The notes below the pieces were generated by a model, which worked only from the letters and a program-made list of their open reading frames with translations, was not told the origin of the DNA and searched no databases. A stretch of DNA of 64,000 nt from Pelodera strongyloides (lineage: Eukaryota; Nematoda; Chromadorea; Rhabditida; Rhabditidae). The translations under genes and the position numbers were made by a program. The stretch spans positions 62,001 through 126,000 of the forward strand of contig JAANDG010000363.1 of assembly GCA_036852015.1 (NCBI GenBank). Reading direction: 5' to 3'. Below are positions 23,701-37,090 of the stretch, in pieces; within the stretch, counting starts at the first letter, position 1, and each line of letters starts with the position of its first letter.

Positions 23701-26700
23701 TTCGCCCAATAATAACGATGCCCCTCCACATGTTGAAACGCACAAGGCTCCTATTGGTCAAGAAGTTCATCATGAAAATCCTGAAAATACTCAACGAGAA
23801 CCTCCAAACCCTACCCCAGATCTTGCCAACCTTCTCGCAACCCAAAGGCCGCCTACTCTACCACCAAAGGTAGCGGGTGTGATGCCTGTGTCTATGTCAA
23901 CCAACGGTGTTTTTCTTTGATCTCGATGAAAACATTTTTTGGCGTCTCTGAGTTGAATCCTTAATTGTGTGCTGTGCATGCTACTTATCTACATATTGTT
24001 CAGCCGTATTGTTCCTTATTTGAGTTCTGTTGTTTCCTTTCTTTTCGCGTAACCGTTTTTTTTTGTTTTGCTTGCTCATTTGAGTTATTCGATAAACAGC
24101 AAAGAGGTGATTTTCGGGGTCTCGTTCGTATCTAACTGTGCATCTGGGTGTGTATGTGTTTTCTGGTTTTTTTTGAGAGAGAGTAAAGCCATTATCTAAG
24201 CATAATAAATATTTAGGCGGCGGAGCAAGCGGCAACTCCAGAAACTGTCGTTAACGTTGCTCAGGATGTCAACGCTCCCACAGCTCAGGTATGACTTAAT
24301 ATGACCTGTGAACTTGATGATTTCTATGAATTATTATCATCTCTGTATGTAGTGTTGGCTTAGTTATTTTCTCCTCTGTCGTGAGTTCATTATTATGTTT
24401 ATTTAGGGAGCGGAACCTACCCAAAATGTTCATGCACCCGAGTCCGTCGTACCTCAACAAGCCGTTCCTGAGGCGCAGCCAATTGTTCCCACCACAGATG
24501 ATCCTTTGGTGACTGTCGGCCAAGCCGAACATCAGCAAGCGTCGCCCCCACAGGTAATGAGGGTTACAATTTGAGGTCATTCGTGTTATTCGGTCTGCTT
24601 CAGTTTGTACACAAACAGCCGTCTCTTTTAGGAGCCAGTGCAACCTGTCCCTGTTCTTGATATTGCTAATGAAGCACCTCAACCAGTGGAAACTGCGGTT
24701 CCTGAGCTGGTTGGAAACGCGCAGCCAAACGAGATCCCCCAAGAACCGGTCACGACCCCGACGCCCGCCGTCCCAGTGATAGAAGCCCCACAACCGCCTG
24801 CGCCAGAAGCTGAGGTGACCCTTCCTCCACTTTCTTTTGAGGCGACCACCACTCCATCTCCTGTCAACTTTCCGGACCTCAACCTTCCACTCACAGAGGC
24901 ACATAGTATCCCAACACCATCTGAAGCACCCCAGGTATGTGTCTCTGTGTACTCGTGTATTGTCACCCGTCCGGAATGCTGGTTTCTCCGTTTGATGTTA
25001 TCCATACTGACAATAGACTTTTAGGGTGTCTGTGATAATGACGACTGCCGCAATATTGAGGCGGCCAAACCGGCAGTAGAAGGCGTTGAGATGCCACTGG
25101 ATACTATCGTCACGCAAACTAATGTTCCGGAGAGCCCGACCCTTCCTCCCGTGGATACACAGGAGCCCGTCGCCAGCCCACTAGCTCCTGTTGAGTCACC
25201 CGATACCGATGTTCCTCCGATGGATCCGATTCAGCATGATAAGGTACAATATTTATTATTTTCTATATTTCTTAAGTTTGCGTCAGTTTAATTCCTAAAT
25301 TTCCCATTTTAGATCATCCCGACTGATGTGCCGCCATATCCTGAAGCAGGGCAGAATGAAGCGTCAACTGTGGATCCGTTCGACAAAATGAATATGTCCC
25401 AAATTGACCCGCCCATCGGAGACGGTCTTTTCAAGAGTATGGTGTTGACGATGGTGAATCTAGCCAGAAGCGTCATTCCAGGCACGGAGGGATTGAACGA
25501 TGCTGGTGAGTTTACTTATTTGTAAAATGAATCCTAGAAGTTTTTCACGGATTATAAGCAAATATTTCACTGCTTTTCGTCATTGACTCTGTAGTGTGTT
25601 ATCTCATGTGGAGGATTGGCAACCCCCAGGCATGTCGTTAATGGGATACACGATACAAATATCACTTTATTTTCTAATATTCAGGAATGGGAATCGTCCT
25701 TAATCTGCTGTTTGTTTGCACGGCTCTCCTCATGTACATCATTTCTTATATTCTTTCTGACGGAGATGACCGAATTGAATCCAAGGCGGCATACGATTTG
25801 TCTACAAAATGCATAGCATTGGAGAACCAACTGAAGGTTAGTCGTTGCCTGCTAATGAAATGACGCTTCTTATAAACGACATCTCATTTTTTCGCAAACA
25901 TAATCTTGTTTTAACCATTGTATATAATAGTATCTTTAGGCGAAGGAATCTGAATCTCAGTCCGGCCTTTCGCAAAGAAACGCTCAGGACCTTCAGCACA
26001 TGCAAAATCTTCAAGTGCAGGTTCAAACCCTGCAACATCAATTGAAGCAGGCTCAGGACAGGTTCGGATCTACATATAGGAAAACGGAAAAGGAAAAAAA
26101 AACACGGGTTTTGTGAAAAAAAAAACCAAAATCCCGTACATGCTCCAAAAAACACCGGTCGCTGACGATCCGTGTTTTTTCGACCAATTCCCATGCTTAT
26201 TTGGAGTCTGCACCAAAAAAAACACGGGTTTTTTACTAAAGTCTGAAAAATAATACCGTCGATTGTGTTCGAAAAAAAACACGGATCATGAGCGGGGTTT
26301 TCGATGATCATGTTCCATGTTTTTTTTTGTGTTTTCCATTTCCTTATGTTCCACGTTTAGATTATTGCTGGAAATATTTAAACGTCATAAATAAATAAAG
26401 ATCACTATATCTTGCTATATTTCAGGCTCCACCTCTCTGAAACCGATATACAAAAGGAGCAGTCGGAGAAGAGAGATTTGGAGGCACAACTGCATCTGGT
26501 AATTTTTGCTGATCTCTACCTTATAAATTCCTTATTACGTTGACTTATTACGTTATTACTTTTTACTTAGTTTCAACATTTCAGGAGCGTCAGAACATTG
26601 CTACCCTACGCGGGACTGTCAATGAGTCCGAGCGACGTTGTGCTGAACTAAGAGAGGCTCACGACAGATATCAGGCCGAGGTGACCAAATACAAGGGAAC

Positions 26701-29700
26701 CAGTGAACATATGGAAGCCGAACTATCTAGTGCGTTAATTGTTCCGTTCGGGTTTTATTGAGATATTTTTTGTATTATTTAGTGTATAATACTTCTTCAA
26801 AATCTACATTCTATAATTGAGATTCAGGTCTCCGTCGTGAACGAAATGACCTCTCTACGGAGGCGAAGAAGACGGAGGATGCTCTTGAAGACCGAAGACA
26901 GGAAGTAGAGAATCTGCGCGAAGAACTCAAGCAGGTCACGTCCGAGAAGAACAGAGTAAGAACAATCAAATACCTAAATTGGGATACTAGCACTATGAAG
27001 CATTCTGTTTCCGGTATATAAGGTATGTATAGTTAAGTAGAAAAAAAAACATTTTAGGTGGAACATGAGCTCAATGAAATGGCCGAACTTGTAGCTGATT
27101 ATGAACGACTGAAATCTGAAGCACCCGTTGTTGTTAAAGAGTCCAAGGATGCGACCACAGAAAGCGTTGGTAAGCGGCATTTCGTCATGCGTTCTAATTG
27201 GCCATTCTCTACTTTTTCTCCCTCATTTTGTTTACTGCATACAATAATTCAATAGTTGAATTAATAAAATGTTTATTCATGCAGCTTCAGAGAGTGGCGG
27301 CGGATCTAACGGTTGGTCGGATATGGATGAGGACTGGCCGACTGTAGACGAAGGAGCTGACACTTCTGCTAAGACTGCTCCTCAGCAGGTATTGTTCTTC
27401 TCCTAATGATAAGGGAGACTCTATTCACACATACTCGTATACAACATTACATGCACATGGAACGAAGTATCATCCCGTTTATATTACGATTGTTCCAGTA
27501 AGTTGAACAATGTATGTTTACTTTTTTAGGCACCCGTTGCTGAAAAGCCTCACACTGCTCAGTCGACTGTGGATATCCTCGAATCGGCTAAACTGCGCGC
27601 ACAGATTAAGAGTCTGGAATCGCAGCTAAAGGAGTGCAAGTAAGTAGTCATGCAAGATTTATGAGGGCTATGTTATTAGTAAATGCAGTACGATATTGTC
27701 TTTGTCATCAAAAACATGACAGTGTCCTTTCAGGCATGATCTCGAGAAAGAGCAGACACTTAAGAAGACTGTGGAAGAGAAGCTTTCAAGGCTGGAGGAC
27801 GAGTTGAAACTGAAACAGAGAGGTTTGCCTTTGGCCGAGACTACGTTTAGCCATTTTTTCAGCGCCTTCATAGTTTTGCATTTGTAATTTATAGTTTTGC
27901 ATATACAGTTTAGCATGTTTGCACGCCCCCAAACAAAATGACTACCCATAAATAGATACACTTGATTGCAGATCTGGACGACCGGGAACATGAGCGCAAG
28001 AGGGCGACTGATCGCTACGATGATCTACTGTCGATGTTCAAGGATGGAAATACAAAGATTAAGGAGACTGAAGCAACCTGTGATCGTCTCAGGGATCAAG
28101 TGGCACAGCTGCAGACGGATATGAGGACAGTGGATGATGAGAAGAGAAAGAAGGTATGAAAATTTTATGCTACCTAAAAATAATCTAGTCCTTTTCAAAT
28201 CAAACTTTCGGAACAGCATCATGCTTTAGGAGGACAAACTCAAGGAGACCGACGGCGAATTGAAGAAACTCCGCAATGACTACCTGAGATTGGAGACCAA
28301 ACACTTCAACCTCTCATTGGAACACAAAAAGATGCTCGACTCGCAGGCTCTTAGTCAACCAATTGTGTGTTAACTTACAGACGGGTGCATGGTTCTTGGA
28401 GTGTTATGCTCATCATTAATTCGTTTTCTAATTCTACTTCAGATGCCCCAAATTTGGATTTGATTATTTCAGATGGTTAGCGATCTCTTGCCTCCACTCT
28501 CGCTGCCCAGTGATCGCGAAGGAGCGACATCCCGTTCGGGAGCCGGTTCACGTGGCGCAGGTTCGAGAGCGGCTGCTCATCTCGGAGTAGCATATGAGCC
28601 GTTATGGGATGAGCCTCCACTTCTGCCCTCAAGGAATAGGACCACATCTCCTGAATCGCCCTCGATGGGAATGGAATTCTATCCACAACTTAAGAGAGGT
28701 GAGTACTTCGATTATGCGATTGTTGTTTCTTCAATAATATGGGTTTCCGGGTTCGTTCTGTGTGTGGCATGTTACCTCTCAAGTCTGTCAACTATTGACC
28801 TCTAACGTCAAATTGTGTAGTCGTTTAGTGGGGTTTCTTTGTTTTTCGTACTTCTGGTTGTGTGGTACATGTGTGATTACTTATGATTTTGTGTGCTTTG
28901 TTGTGGGTGGGTTTTGTGTTCATTATGTGTGGGTTTTTGCTCAGTACTTATGAAAGCAGGCCATCGCCGTGACCGATTTCGACAGTCGGATCTGAGTATC
29001 TGTTCTTTGGGCTCTTCACTTGCGTCTGGAGGTCTGTATAATGCATGCGCTAAATGACCATGTTTTGCAATCAATAACCCCTTATTTTAACAATATCTCA
29101 CTAATTGTCATTTTCCGTATTTCGCTTAATGGTAACTCGCAGATTTATACGGGTTCATGTCATAACAGAACATAGACCGGTCTGAGTCGCTGTGACGTCA
29201 CTTAATAATAAGATCTTTATTCTCCACTTTACGTTCATTGTTTTTTTTTTGTGTTTTTACACATCACAACACTTACGAAAACCTTCCTAGGCCATCTTTT
29301 ACAACTTGTTATTGTTGCACCGTATGTTTTACACTAACCTGCATGTCGCTGTATGTACGGTAATATCAATAGTCACGGGTTTTCAATAGTTTTAATTCGG
29401 TGCCTTGGCATGTTTATTATAACAGTTTTCGACTAATCAATGATTCATAGTCCTTCGAAAACTAACTGTTTTTGTTAAGGTGCTCGGTCGCGCCGTTCTG
29501 AGAGAGTCCGAGAACCTTCTCCGAGCGATAGCGATAGGAGGAAGAGTAGTCTAAAGGAGGGAAGTCAACATCATAGAAGAGTGAGGTCCAGATCCCAAGG
29601 ACGGCAACCATTCGCCCCAACTGCGGATTTACCCCTTCTCGGATATGGAGCACCAAGTTTTAGGTTGGGCAGTGTTTGTTTTCCCGTGCTTATGCTCACA

Positions 29701-29972
29701 TTTTTGTTTCATACTTTACTAAACGTTTTTTAGCGTCCGTAATGAGGGTGGCGCTCTGTACCTGTCATCGGGAGGATCGAACTCGGGTCGCTCTCCCCCT
29801 CCAGAGCTGCCTGCGCGCTCAGCCATCCCGCCTGCGGGACTTCACAAACCAAAACTACATCGACCAGTTGGTTAGTTTGTTTTCTGTTTTCTATTAACTT
29901 ATCTTCTACTATAAATCTGTTTTGTCGAGCCACAATTTGCTTTTTTCAGATTTGAACGCTGCTTTCAAATAA
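20735..29972 (+). CDS. TANGO1: TANGO1/MIA3 homologue: ER exit-site receptor for bulky cargo
   Basis: Thirty-one exons, 4656 bases, 1551 residues, all junctions in phase. Exon starts: 20735, 20841, 21239, 21467, 21714, 22138, 22321, 22529, 22673, 23006, 24217, 24407, 24632, 25025, 25313, 25685, 25940, 26426, 26585, 26828, 27058, 27285, 27530, 27734, 27972, 28230, 28473, 28960, 29480, 29734, 29950. A signal peptide is split by intron 1. The lumenal SH3-like domain spans about residues 42-125, with the family's GYKSKLC lead-in. It is followed by a His-rich run (GHSHSHGHSH type, about residues 175-213) and a long Pro/Gln/Glu disordered region, including one 288-residue exon. A membrane segment lies at about 888-911 (VLNLLFVCTALLMYIISYI), coiled coils at about 930-1335 and a Pro/Arg/Ser-rich cytosolic tail to 1551. 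In animals TANGO1 binds collagen cargo through SH3 and COPII Sec23 through the proline-rich tail. The domain order is complete; the His run is unusual. Confidence 0.88.
26072..26353. repeat. Foldback element in a TANGO1 intron
   Basis: The ends (acataTAGGAAAACGGAAAA at about 26072 and, inverted, near 26353) are imperfect inverted copies of about 34 bases. Inside, the word aaaaaaaacacgg recurs in both orientations at about 26095, 26170 (inverted), 26213 and 26272. It fills intron 17, between exons ending 26061 and starting 26426. It looks like a non-coding MITE-type insertion. Confidence 0.55.
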
Positions 29973-31290
29973 ATCCTCCGTCCGTCATAATCAGCAATTT
30001 CCACAAACCGAGACAACCCCATGTAACTTCTTGTGTGCAATAATATTGGAGAACTCTACGACGGCTATTGCTCACCCGTCTACTCTTTTCAACTGTGATA
30101 GAATATATTAGGATATGCCGTTCATAATTTTTAAAACAATAGTGTGTCCCACGCTGATCGGGCCCATGGAGCGTTCCGCAGGCCTGAACGACATTCGCTG
30201 GCAATTAATCTTACTATTTTTTCTCCTCACTTTTACTATTTAACTTTAGTCCATTTGGTTGTGGAATTATTCAATGAGAACTTGGAATTCATACAGGTGT
30301 TTTACTAGTGTCAGGTGTTTGGTGTTTTTCTATATGTTTGTCTGAGCTGCTGTTAAAGTAAGTGCAGTGAAAGAATAACCCAGCACTGTCTTTCAACTTA
30401 ATCTATGGTCAAATCGAAACATTAATTTTAACCGCTACAGTAACCTCTATGATAAAACACCTATCGACTGAAGAGCTGTGGTTAAATTGACCTCTCTCTT
30501 AAATGAGATTAGCCGGGTTCACTAAGGAACAGATTTACAGTCAGATTTACATGCAGTGAAAATTTTCTGTGTTTGTTTTTCGTAGTAAATGTTTTTTTCT
30601 TCACTTGGTGTGTGTGTGTAACCCCCTCGTGGTCATACTTTCAATTATTATTTCAATATTCTAGCAAAACTGAACGAAAAAAATAAGAGTAGAGTAAAAG
30701 GAAATATAGAAAGGGTTGGAAAATTTGAAACTCGCTTGAAAAAACCCTTTGGAATGTAGTTGGCTGCGAAAGGCATTATGGCCAGCGGTGCTGAGAGCTT
30801 CCCGGAACTTCAGTTCTAATCTATTTTGTTTTGTTCGTTTCTTTTGTTCACAATAATTCCAGAAAGTTTTTTCGAAGACAGACCCCAAGAGAACAATACA
30901 TCACAGAAAATCATACTCTATCTTTTTAAACAGTGAAAGTAACTAGGTGGAAATGGAAATAGGTAACAAGCACGAAGAGGCATAGTAAAGACTGAAAGGC
31001 ATACAGCCCTGAATTCAACAAATACATACGGTACACAGCTGGGAACAAACATCTAACCCAGTAGCAGTTTGAAATGGCTGTCTATCGGTACGCCTGTTTG
31101 GTTCAATAATTTTAGTGCAAATTATCAAGAACGTCAAAAATGTCATACACGCAAACAAAAACAGATTCACAGGATATCCAAATGAAAAATAATATCGCAG
31201 ATGACACGTTCACAAATGAACCTTTAAGTGGAATGCAGTGATTTAATCAATTTATCGTCAATCGATAAATCTCTTCGGGGAATCGATTTC
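29973..31290. other. Convergent intergenic region
   Basis: This is the 3' flank of TANGO1 (plus) and of the TWK channel (minus). The TANGO1 stop overlaps an AATAAA word at 29968-29973, and the true poly(A) site is not clear. No coding exon is supported. Confidence 0.45.
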
Positions 31291-34200
31291 TTAGAAGAAG
31301 AGCATTGGATCCGACGTGGACATTTTATGCGATAGGGGACTGATTGGAGATCGGCCATTCATTGAGAGATCATCCATGTACTGTGCATACTGAAAATGAC
31401 AAATAAAATATAATTGATACAACTTTGAGACAAATTAGATTTTATCACTTCACACGTGTTACCCTGCACCCGAACACAATTAGAACACATCAATAAAATA
31501 ACAGAGCTAATACAAAGTGATTAGAAAAATGCAACTAAAATTTTGCTGAAGCACAGAAAAGTTGAAAGAAAGTCCTGTCTCTTACTGTATCCCAGTCATT
31601 TGGCAATCAACCTAATGGGTGAAAAAAGCAGGAACTAAAGAAGCACCTGATAATAGAATTCTAAAATAAATAATTGATGTTGTTACTTATTACCCGAAGA
31701 AGTGAATACTATTGAAACAAATATGTTCTCATTTAGCAGATGAACACCTCAACCAAAACAACAAAATAGTAATTTCTCTACCTCCCAAACGTGGAAAAGA
31801 AAGAAAAACAAAAATGTTAGAGGTGCGTGCGTACTTCCTTTGTGGGGTCGGGCATGCCCCCCTGTCCACCTACAGCGTCCTCGATCCACCGGAAGATATG
31901 CACATTATGAGGCACATAGGGATTACGGAGCAGATGCTCCTGGACCTCGAGGAACCTCCGTAGGTCTTCTAATGTGATGCGCTCCTTCGAAGGCCTGAAA
32001 ATATGCTGCTTGCAACTGCTTGAAGTGTATTGAACCATGAAACTTAACACAGACATATGACAAAAAATACATATGGGTTCCGTGTCTCTGTGTTTTTAAA
32101 TATATTCTGTAAACAAAAAAGGATTTCGAACAGTCCCTAAATAAAATTCCATCAACAAGTATATTGGCTTTCCTTGTCCTTCCATTCATTCACTCTCGCA
32201 ATTTGCTCAGAATTAAACTAATTGGAAACCAGCGATCATTAAAATCATAACGACGCGATAATTTTATTAAGTCGAAACATCTGGGTCGCACAGAAAATAA
32301 GAAACAGGATGCACCATAAACCACTTCAACGCCTTTCAAAAAAAAATCCACGTGAATGATCACAAAAGTACAAAAAGTGTTTAAAAATGCTCTGTAGTCG
32401 TGTGGACCGTTTTTTTTGCTTACAGTTATTTAGCTTCCTGCGATATGTTTTTTTTCTATCTTTTTCAATTTCTTTGTAATAAAGGCTATAGCTTGTTTCG
32501 ATAACAGCTGAATCTTGAAAGTTGACTGACGAATTTCGCTTCCCGGTAGAGAGAGGGGGGCGACATTAAGGGATGTACTCATCGATTGCATAAAAATAAA
32601 TGAAATGGCGGAATAAAGGTACCTTGTCTTCTTGAGGGCGGCAATAATTCGCATAGCTTCCCGAATGTCATCCGACATATTGGCGAACCTTCCGCGAGCA
32701 CCTCGGATCTTTCTACAAAATATTATTTACGAAGAGTGTCAACGAGAAATGATAACAAGTCATTCCAATAAATTCACTCTAAACGGGGAACATAATCATT
32801 TGGCACAAACGTTCACCTTCCGAAGTAGTGGAGTTTTGTGAATGTCCTCTTCAATGTTGAAGAACACAAATCCAACGAGGCAGTGATGACAGCAAGTCCA
32901 ATAATGACATATCCAACAACTAGCTGCAAAAATAACGGTCGTGCTTTTATGCAGGTAACTGTACAGTTTCATCTTACTTTTACGTTTCCGAGTTGCAAAG
33001 GACTACATATGAAAACAAATAGCTTACCGCTAAATACATGTGGCTTTTCACGTAGATATTTCCCAGACCGATCGTTGTTATCGTATTAAATGAGAAAAAT
33101 AATCCGTGAATGAATGACCTAAAACAGTGTTCTGTTCGAATGTGACAAATGACACGTTGAAATGTTCAGAAATTTGCGAAGATCGTGAAAATTATTTGTT
33201 ACGCTAGACAACGATTATAACAATGATTAAAAAAACACCCACCATATTGGTCCGTGCTCGAATGTGTTGAATAAAAAGCTGCCTATGCAACAATATCCGA
33301 TAATTAAGCCGAAGTAGGAAGCGATTGGCAGTTGCAATCTATAAACTACTCTTTGGAGATAATTCAAATGATGCTCTACAAAAGAAATGTCTCCCTGATA
33401 TATTCAGAGAAACAAGAATGTACGGTAGAAGAGTTCCCTACCTTTCATCATCATCTTCAGAGTTTTCCTCCTCATCGGTCGTTCTCCTCCGACGATTTTT
33501 CTTCAGTTGTCTTAAATGTTTTCTTTCAAACACAAGGTATTTTTAACGTACACACTATATGGTATTTGTAAGGTGTTCGCCGAGTCATTAAAAACAGAAA
33601 TAAATATAAGGGAGAAAGTGAAAGATGGCGATCAAGCAAAATAAGAAAATATGTAGAGATATCATACTTGGGGCCGAAACATCGTGAAAGAATATGACAC
33701 CCCATTTCTGCAATGATCGTAAAAGGGGGTTTTAAAAATTATAAGTGAAAACTTACACTGAATCTATCGAATCAACATCAGAAGCAAACAAGTGATCTCT
33801 AATTGCTTCGATGACCGACGCAACCCATTGCCATAGTTGAAGCATCTTAGCGTACGATCTGAAGTCAACATCTTGACGAAACGTATTCTTGACATTAGAA
33901 GGAAAGCCACCAATTTATGCATATATCACTTTCTATCTCAAAAAATCATTCAAGCTATATTAAGAATAGATACAACGCATAAAATCAAAATGACTGAATC
34001 TCGTATTTGCCGAAATCTCGATGTTTACTGTTAGTTTACCGTACTTTACGTACCGTATCACAATTTCCGAGAGAAATTTTCCAATATCCGCAGCAGTGAT
34101 AAACATTAACGGTATGCCGAGCAGTCCGAAAAATACCTGAAACGTTCCTATTGAAAATATAAATAAATAAAGTTTTCTGTCCCCGCTTTCAATTGAAATG

Positions 34201-36447
34201 CAGGCAAAATTCTCTAAGTAAGCATCATTTAGCCACGATTAAACTATACTAGAAATAATTCACTTAGGGCACAAAAAAGAAGGGCTGAAAAAAAGAAACT
34301 AAATACTGAACCGTAAATATTCGCCCCGGATCCGTGGACGGTGTTACGTGATCGTATCCTGTCGACGTAATTACCGTTAACGCGTATAGCACCGCTGCGT
34401 CGAATGACCATCTGAATTAGAAAAGCAGAGTTATTACAAATATTGGTATATTGATCACACATCTTTGACAAAGTTAAAAAAATTGCGTCAGGCCAACCTC
34501 GGGAACTCTTTAAAAAAAAGTTTAATAAGCCATACAACAGGATGAGGCATGGACCGATTACGTTATTTAAGCCAGTTTGTGGAACGATCAACATGGAAAA
34601 TAAAGACGTAATACGAAATGATGTTACTAGCGCAGTAATAGTTGCATCAGAAAAAAACAACAAGATGAAATGAACTAAAACCTGTACCGAAATTATTTTC
34701 GCTGTGTAAGTTACATATGAATTTTCACTAACGCGAATCATTACCGTGTGGTCATTTCGCCTAATTGGTTTGTCCATAATTGCCCGTCTTTTGTGAATTT
34801 TTCGTCGTATTCGTGAGCATTAGATAAATTGAAGAGTAAAGGCCGTAACCGAGCTTCTACCTGAAGCAGACCAAATTTCACATAACTTATACAATTCGTT
34901 AAGAAGCCTCATATTTCAGTCTAACTAACGAGAGACTAGAGGTACATATGATATGCCAGTAAAACTTAAACAAAAATGTAACTTGAACTTACAACTGATA
35001 CGTTCTGCTTGCACATTAAAGCGGCTTCTCTGTAAATTTGCCTGTAGACCCGATGAATGTTCTGCAAAGAGTAATGACTAATAACCAGCCGCTCGTATAG
35101 CGCGCTTTTGTTTGCAATGATGTGCACGGATGGCCGAGTGGTCTAAGGCGCCAGACTCAAGCGACATCTTTCCACGAGTTCCGTGGGTTCGGGTTTTCTG
35201 GTATGGTAATCCATGCGTGGGTTCGAATCCCACTTCGTGCAGATATTTTGCGGAATTATTTTCGAAATATATTTTTCAATTTCTAATTTACTCTTTTTCT
35301 AAACACATGTATTTGTTTATTTTTATTTATTATTAAGAAAAAATGATAAAATAGTAAAGAAAATAAAGACAAGGAGAGACAAAATCAGGGCTAATTTAGC
35401 AATATCTGCACTTCGTGCAGATATTTTGCAGTTTTAAACTAAACGCCTACATCAGCTTGCTTTTTTATAATCAAAATAAGATATCAATCACAGTTTTAGT
35501 TAGAGGGTGATTTTCATTCACTAGACAACACATGTAAACTAATGTAGTTTAAAAAAATGTTTCTGGCGAACTATATACAAGTTTCTAGATATAATTGTTT
35601 ATCGCAATATTAAATTTTCGCTCAAAAATATTCTTAAATACCGCTTAAAAAGTTTTCTCTCACCTCCAATTTCTCCCTTCTATTCTCCAATTCGTGGTCG
35701 GCTTCCAACCAAATAAATATTATTGCACCCAGTGCAATGTATGATAACAAAAGTAGATTGAGACCGACATGAGGTAGGAGGATTTTCAGAAGCTGAACAT
35801 TAAATAATCCAGTGGTGGGGTAATAAATGTGACCATAAGCATGATGAACTTCTTTGGCTTGATTTAAATAAACAACACTAACGCTCATTTTTCAATGATG
35901 AAAACAAGGTATTATTAATAGAAAATTGAATGAAGCGCTATTGTAAATTGCAAATTATCCAACCTTCAATAGCCTCTTCCACAAAGGTTCCCGTGGTGGG
36001 AGTGATTCCTCGATCACCTCTTCTCCTTGCCTCAATTCGTCCCATTTTACGCGACCGATATTTTCTGTAACAAGAGCAACAAATTAAGTTAGTGAGGTAA
36101 ATAAAGAAGCAACAAGGGTGCTAAGTCTAATGTAGTTCGCAATTTTATACCAACAATGGGGCGTCGTGCTGATTGTGAGCAACATATTATCATTGTGCTT
36201 TTACTTGTTTCCTTATGAACATTCTATACACCATAAAACTGGTAAAATAACTCTAGGAAACCGCAATTAATAGTTTGCACGGGTTTCATCACCTACCTCG
36301 TCGAATGGGTCTCGGGGTATAATAGCTCGGTGTATGTGATTCAATAGGTATTGTGCTATCGAATTGCGCATCAGTGACTGATAATTGCTGATGTTTTGGT
36401 CTCACATATTGCTGTTGGAATAAGCGGCCAAAGCCGGCTGGACCCAT
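31291..36447 (-). CDS. TWK-family two-pore-domain potassium channel (isoform from first exon A)
   Basis: Fifteen exons: 36447-36297, 36064-35964, 35792-35664, 35061-34993, 34860-34745, 34411-34312, 34136-34054, 33858-33757, 33522-33442, 33338-33243, 33118-33028, 32923-32817, 32712-32623, 31994-31835, 31389-31291. They total 1575 bases, 524 residues, in phase throughout. It forms a K+ leak channel at the plasma membrane. TM1 lies in exon 3 (LLLLSYIALGAIIFIWLE), pore 1 in exon 6, TM2 in exon 7 (FFGLLGIPLMFITAADIGKF), TM3 in exon 10, pore 2 in exon 11 (TTIGLGN, residues 357-363) and TM4 in exon 12, followed by a long cytosolic tail. A charged linker (KKNRRRR, then EEEN and EDDDE) sits between TM2 and TM3 and could be regulatory. 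Pore 1 reads TSTGYD at residues 204-209, with Asp where GYG or GFG is usual. Five more possible first exons lie upstream. The exact twk gene is not identified. Confidence 0.88.
35124..35241 (+). tRNA. tRNA-Leu (anticodon CAA) with intron
   Basis: The 5' acceptor strand GCACGGA pairs with TTCGTGC at the 3' end with one G-U pair. The D arm (TGGCCGAGTGGTCTAAGGC), a CCAGA/TCTGG anticodon stem with loop CTCAAG, a long class II variable arm and the T arm (GTGGGTTCGAATCCCAC) are all present, with A as discriminator. The intron, about 35162-35195, falls after position 37, as in the intron-bearing tRNA-Leu(CAA) genes of C. elegans. It lies on the opposite strand inside the intron between exons 3 and 4 of the TWK channel. 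Confidence 0.93.
35231..35429. repeat. 21-base repeat of the tRNA 3' end
   Basis: The word starting cacttcgtgcagatatttt, 21 bases long, occurs at 35231-35251, where it spans the tRNA 3' end and its flank, and again at 35409-35429. The second copy sits in a perfect stem-loop, atctgca-cttcg-tgcagat. Confidence 0.75.
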
Positions 36448-37090
36448 CAGTTAATATACAAGTGTTAAGATTGCCTATGGACTACAGGGACCCAGGACTA
36501 ATCAAGTGTGTTTCAGAATTTGATGTCCTTATTAAGTGGTCCGATTCATGACAACTTTAAATAAGAACTATCTATAGAACACTTGTTCACTCGTATAGGC
36601 CACTGGTCATTTCATAGAATTGTTTGGGTGAGAATCGGTGAACGAATACTAAACACGTGTGTAGTCGAGTACGTAATAATGGGAGCAGCGCACAAGGTGT
36701 GGCGCACACTTTTCGCAGGTATAATATGTAAATGACACGTAATGGGCAACCGAATACGTAATTGGCCGTGTGTAGAAAGTGTGGCGCAATTAGGTAGAAG
36801 ACCTGGGATTGGGGTCCCCGTATCAAGATCGCGGCTACATGAAATAATTGCAGTTCTAGTAAGGTGTTTTGAAAATAGGAATTCCTTCCATAGAAAAGCT
36901 CTTAAATGTCCCTGCCTACGACACCAACGTTATCGAATTAAGAGGTGGGAAACGACACAGAATGTGTTTTATTGAGGAATCCGTTGAGAACAGACTCCCT
37001 CAAGAGGACGTAGTTTGGTTGCAATAAGAATCAGTCTATGCAAAGGGAATGGGCAACACTTCTTAATATCGAAGAAACTGGGGTCTCTGG
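36448..37090. other. Upstream flank of TWK first exon A
   Basis: This should contain the proximal promoter of the channel. An AATAAA on the minus strand at 36972-36967 is a possible poly(A) signal for the small gene at 37091-37437. No other exon is supported. Confidence 0.4.
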
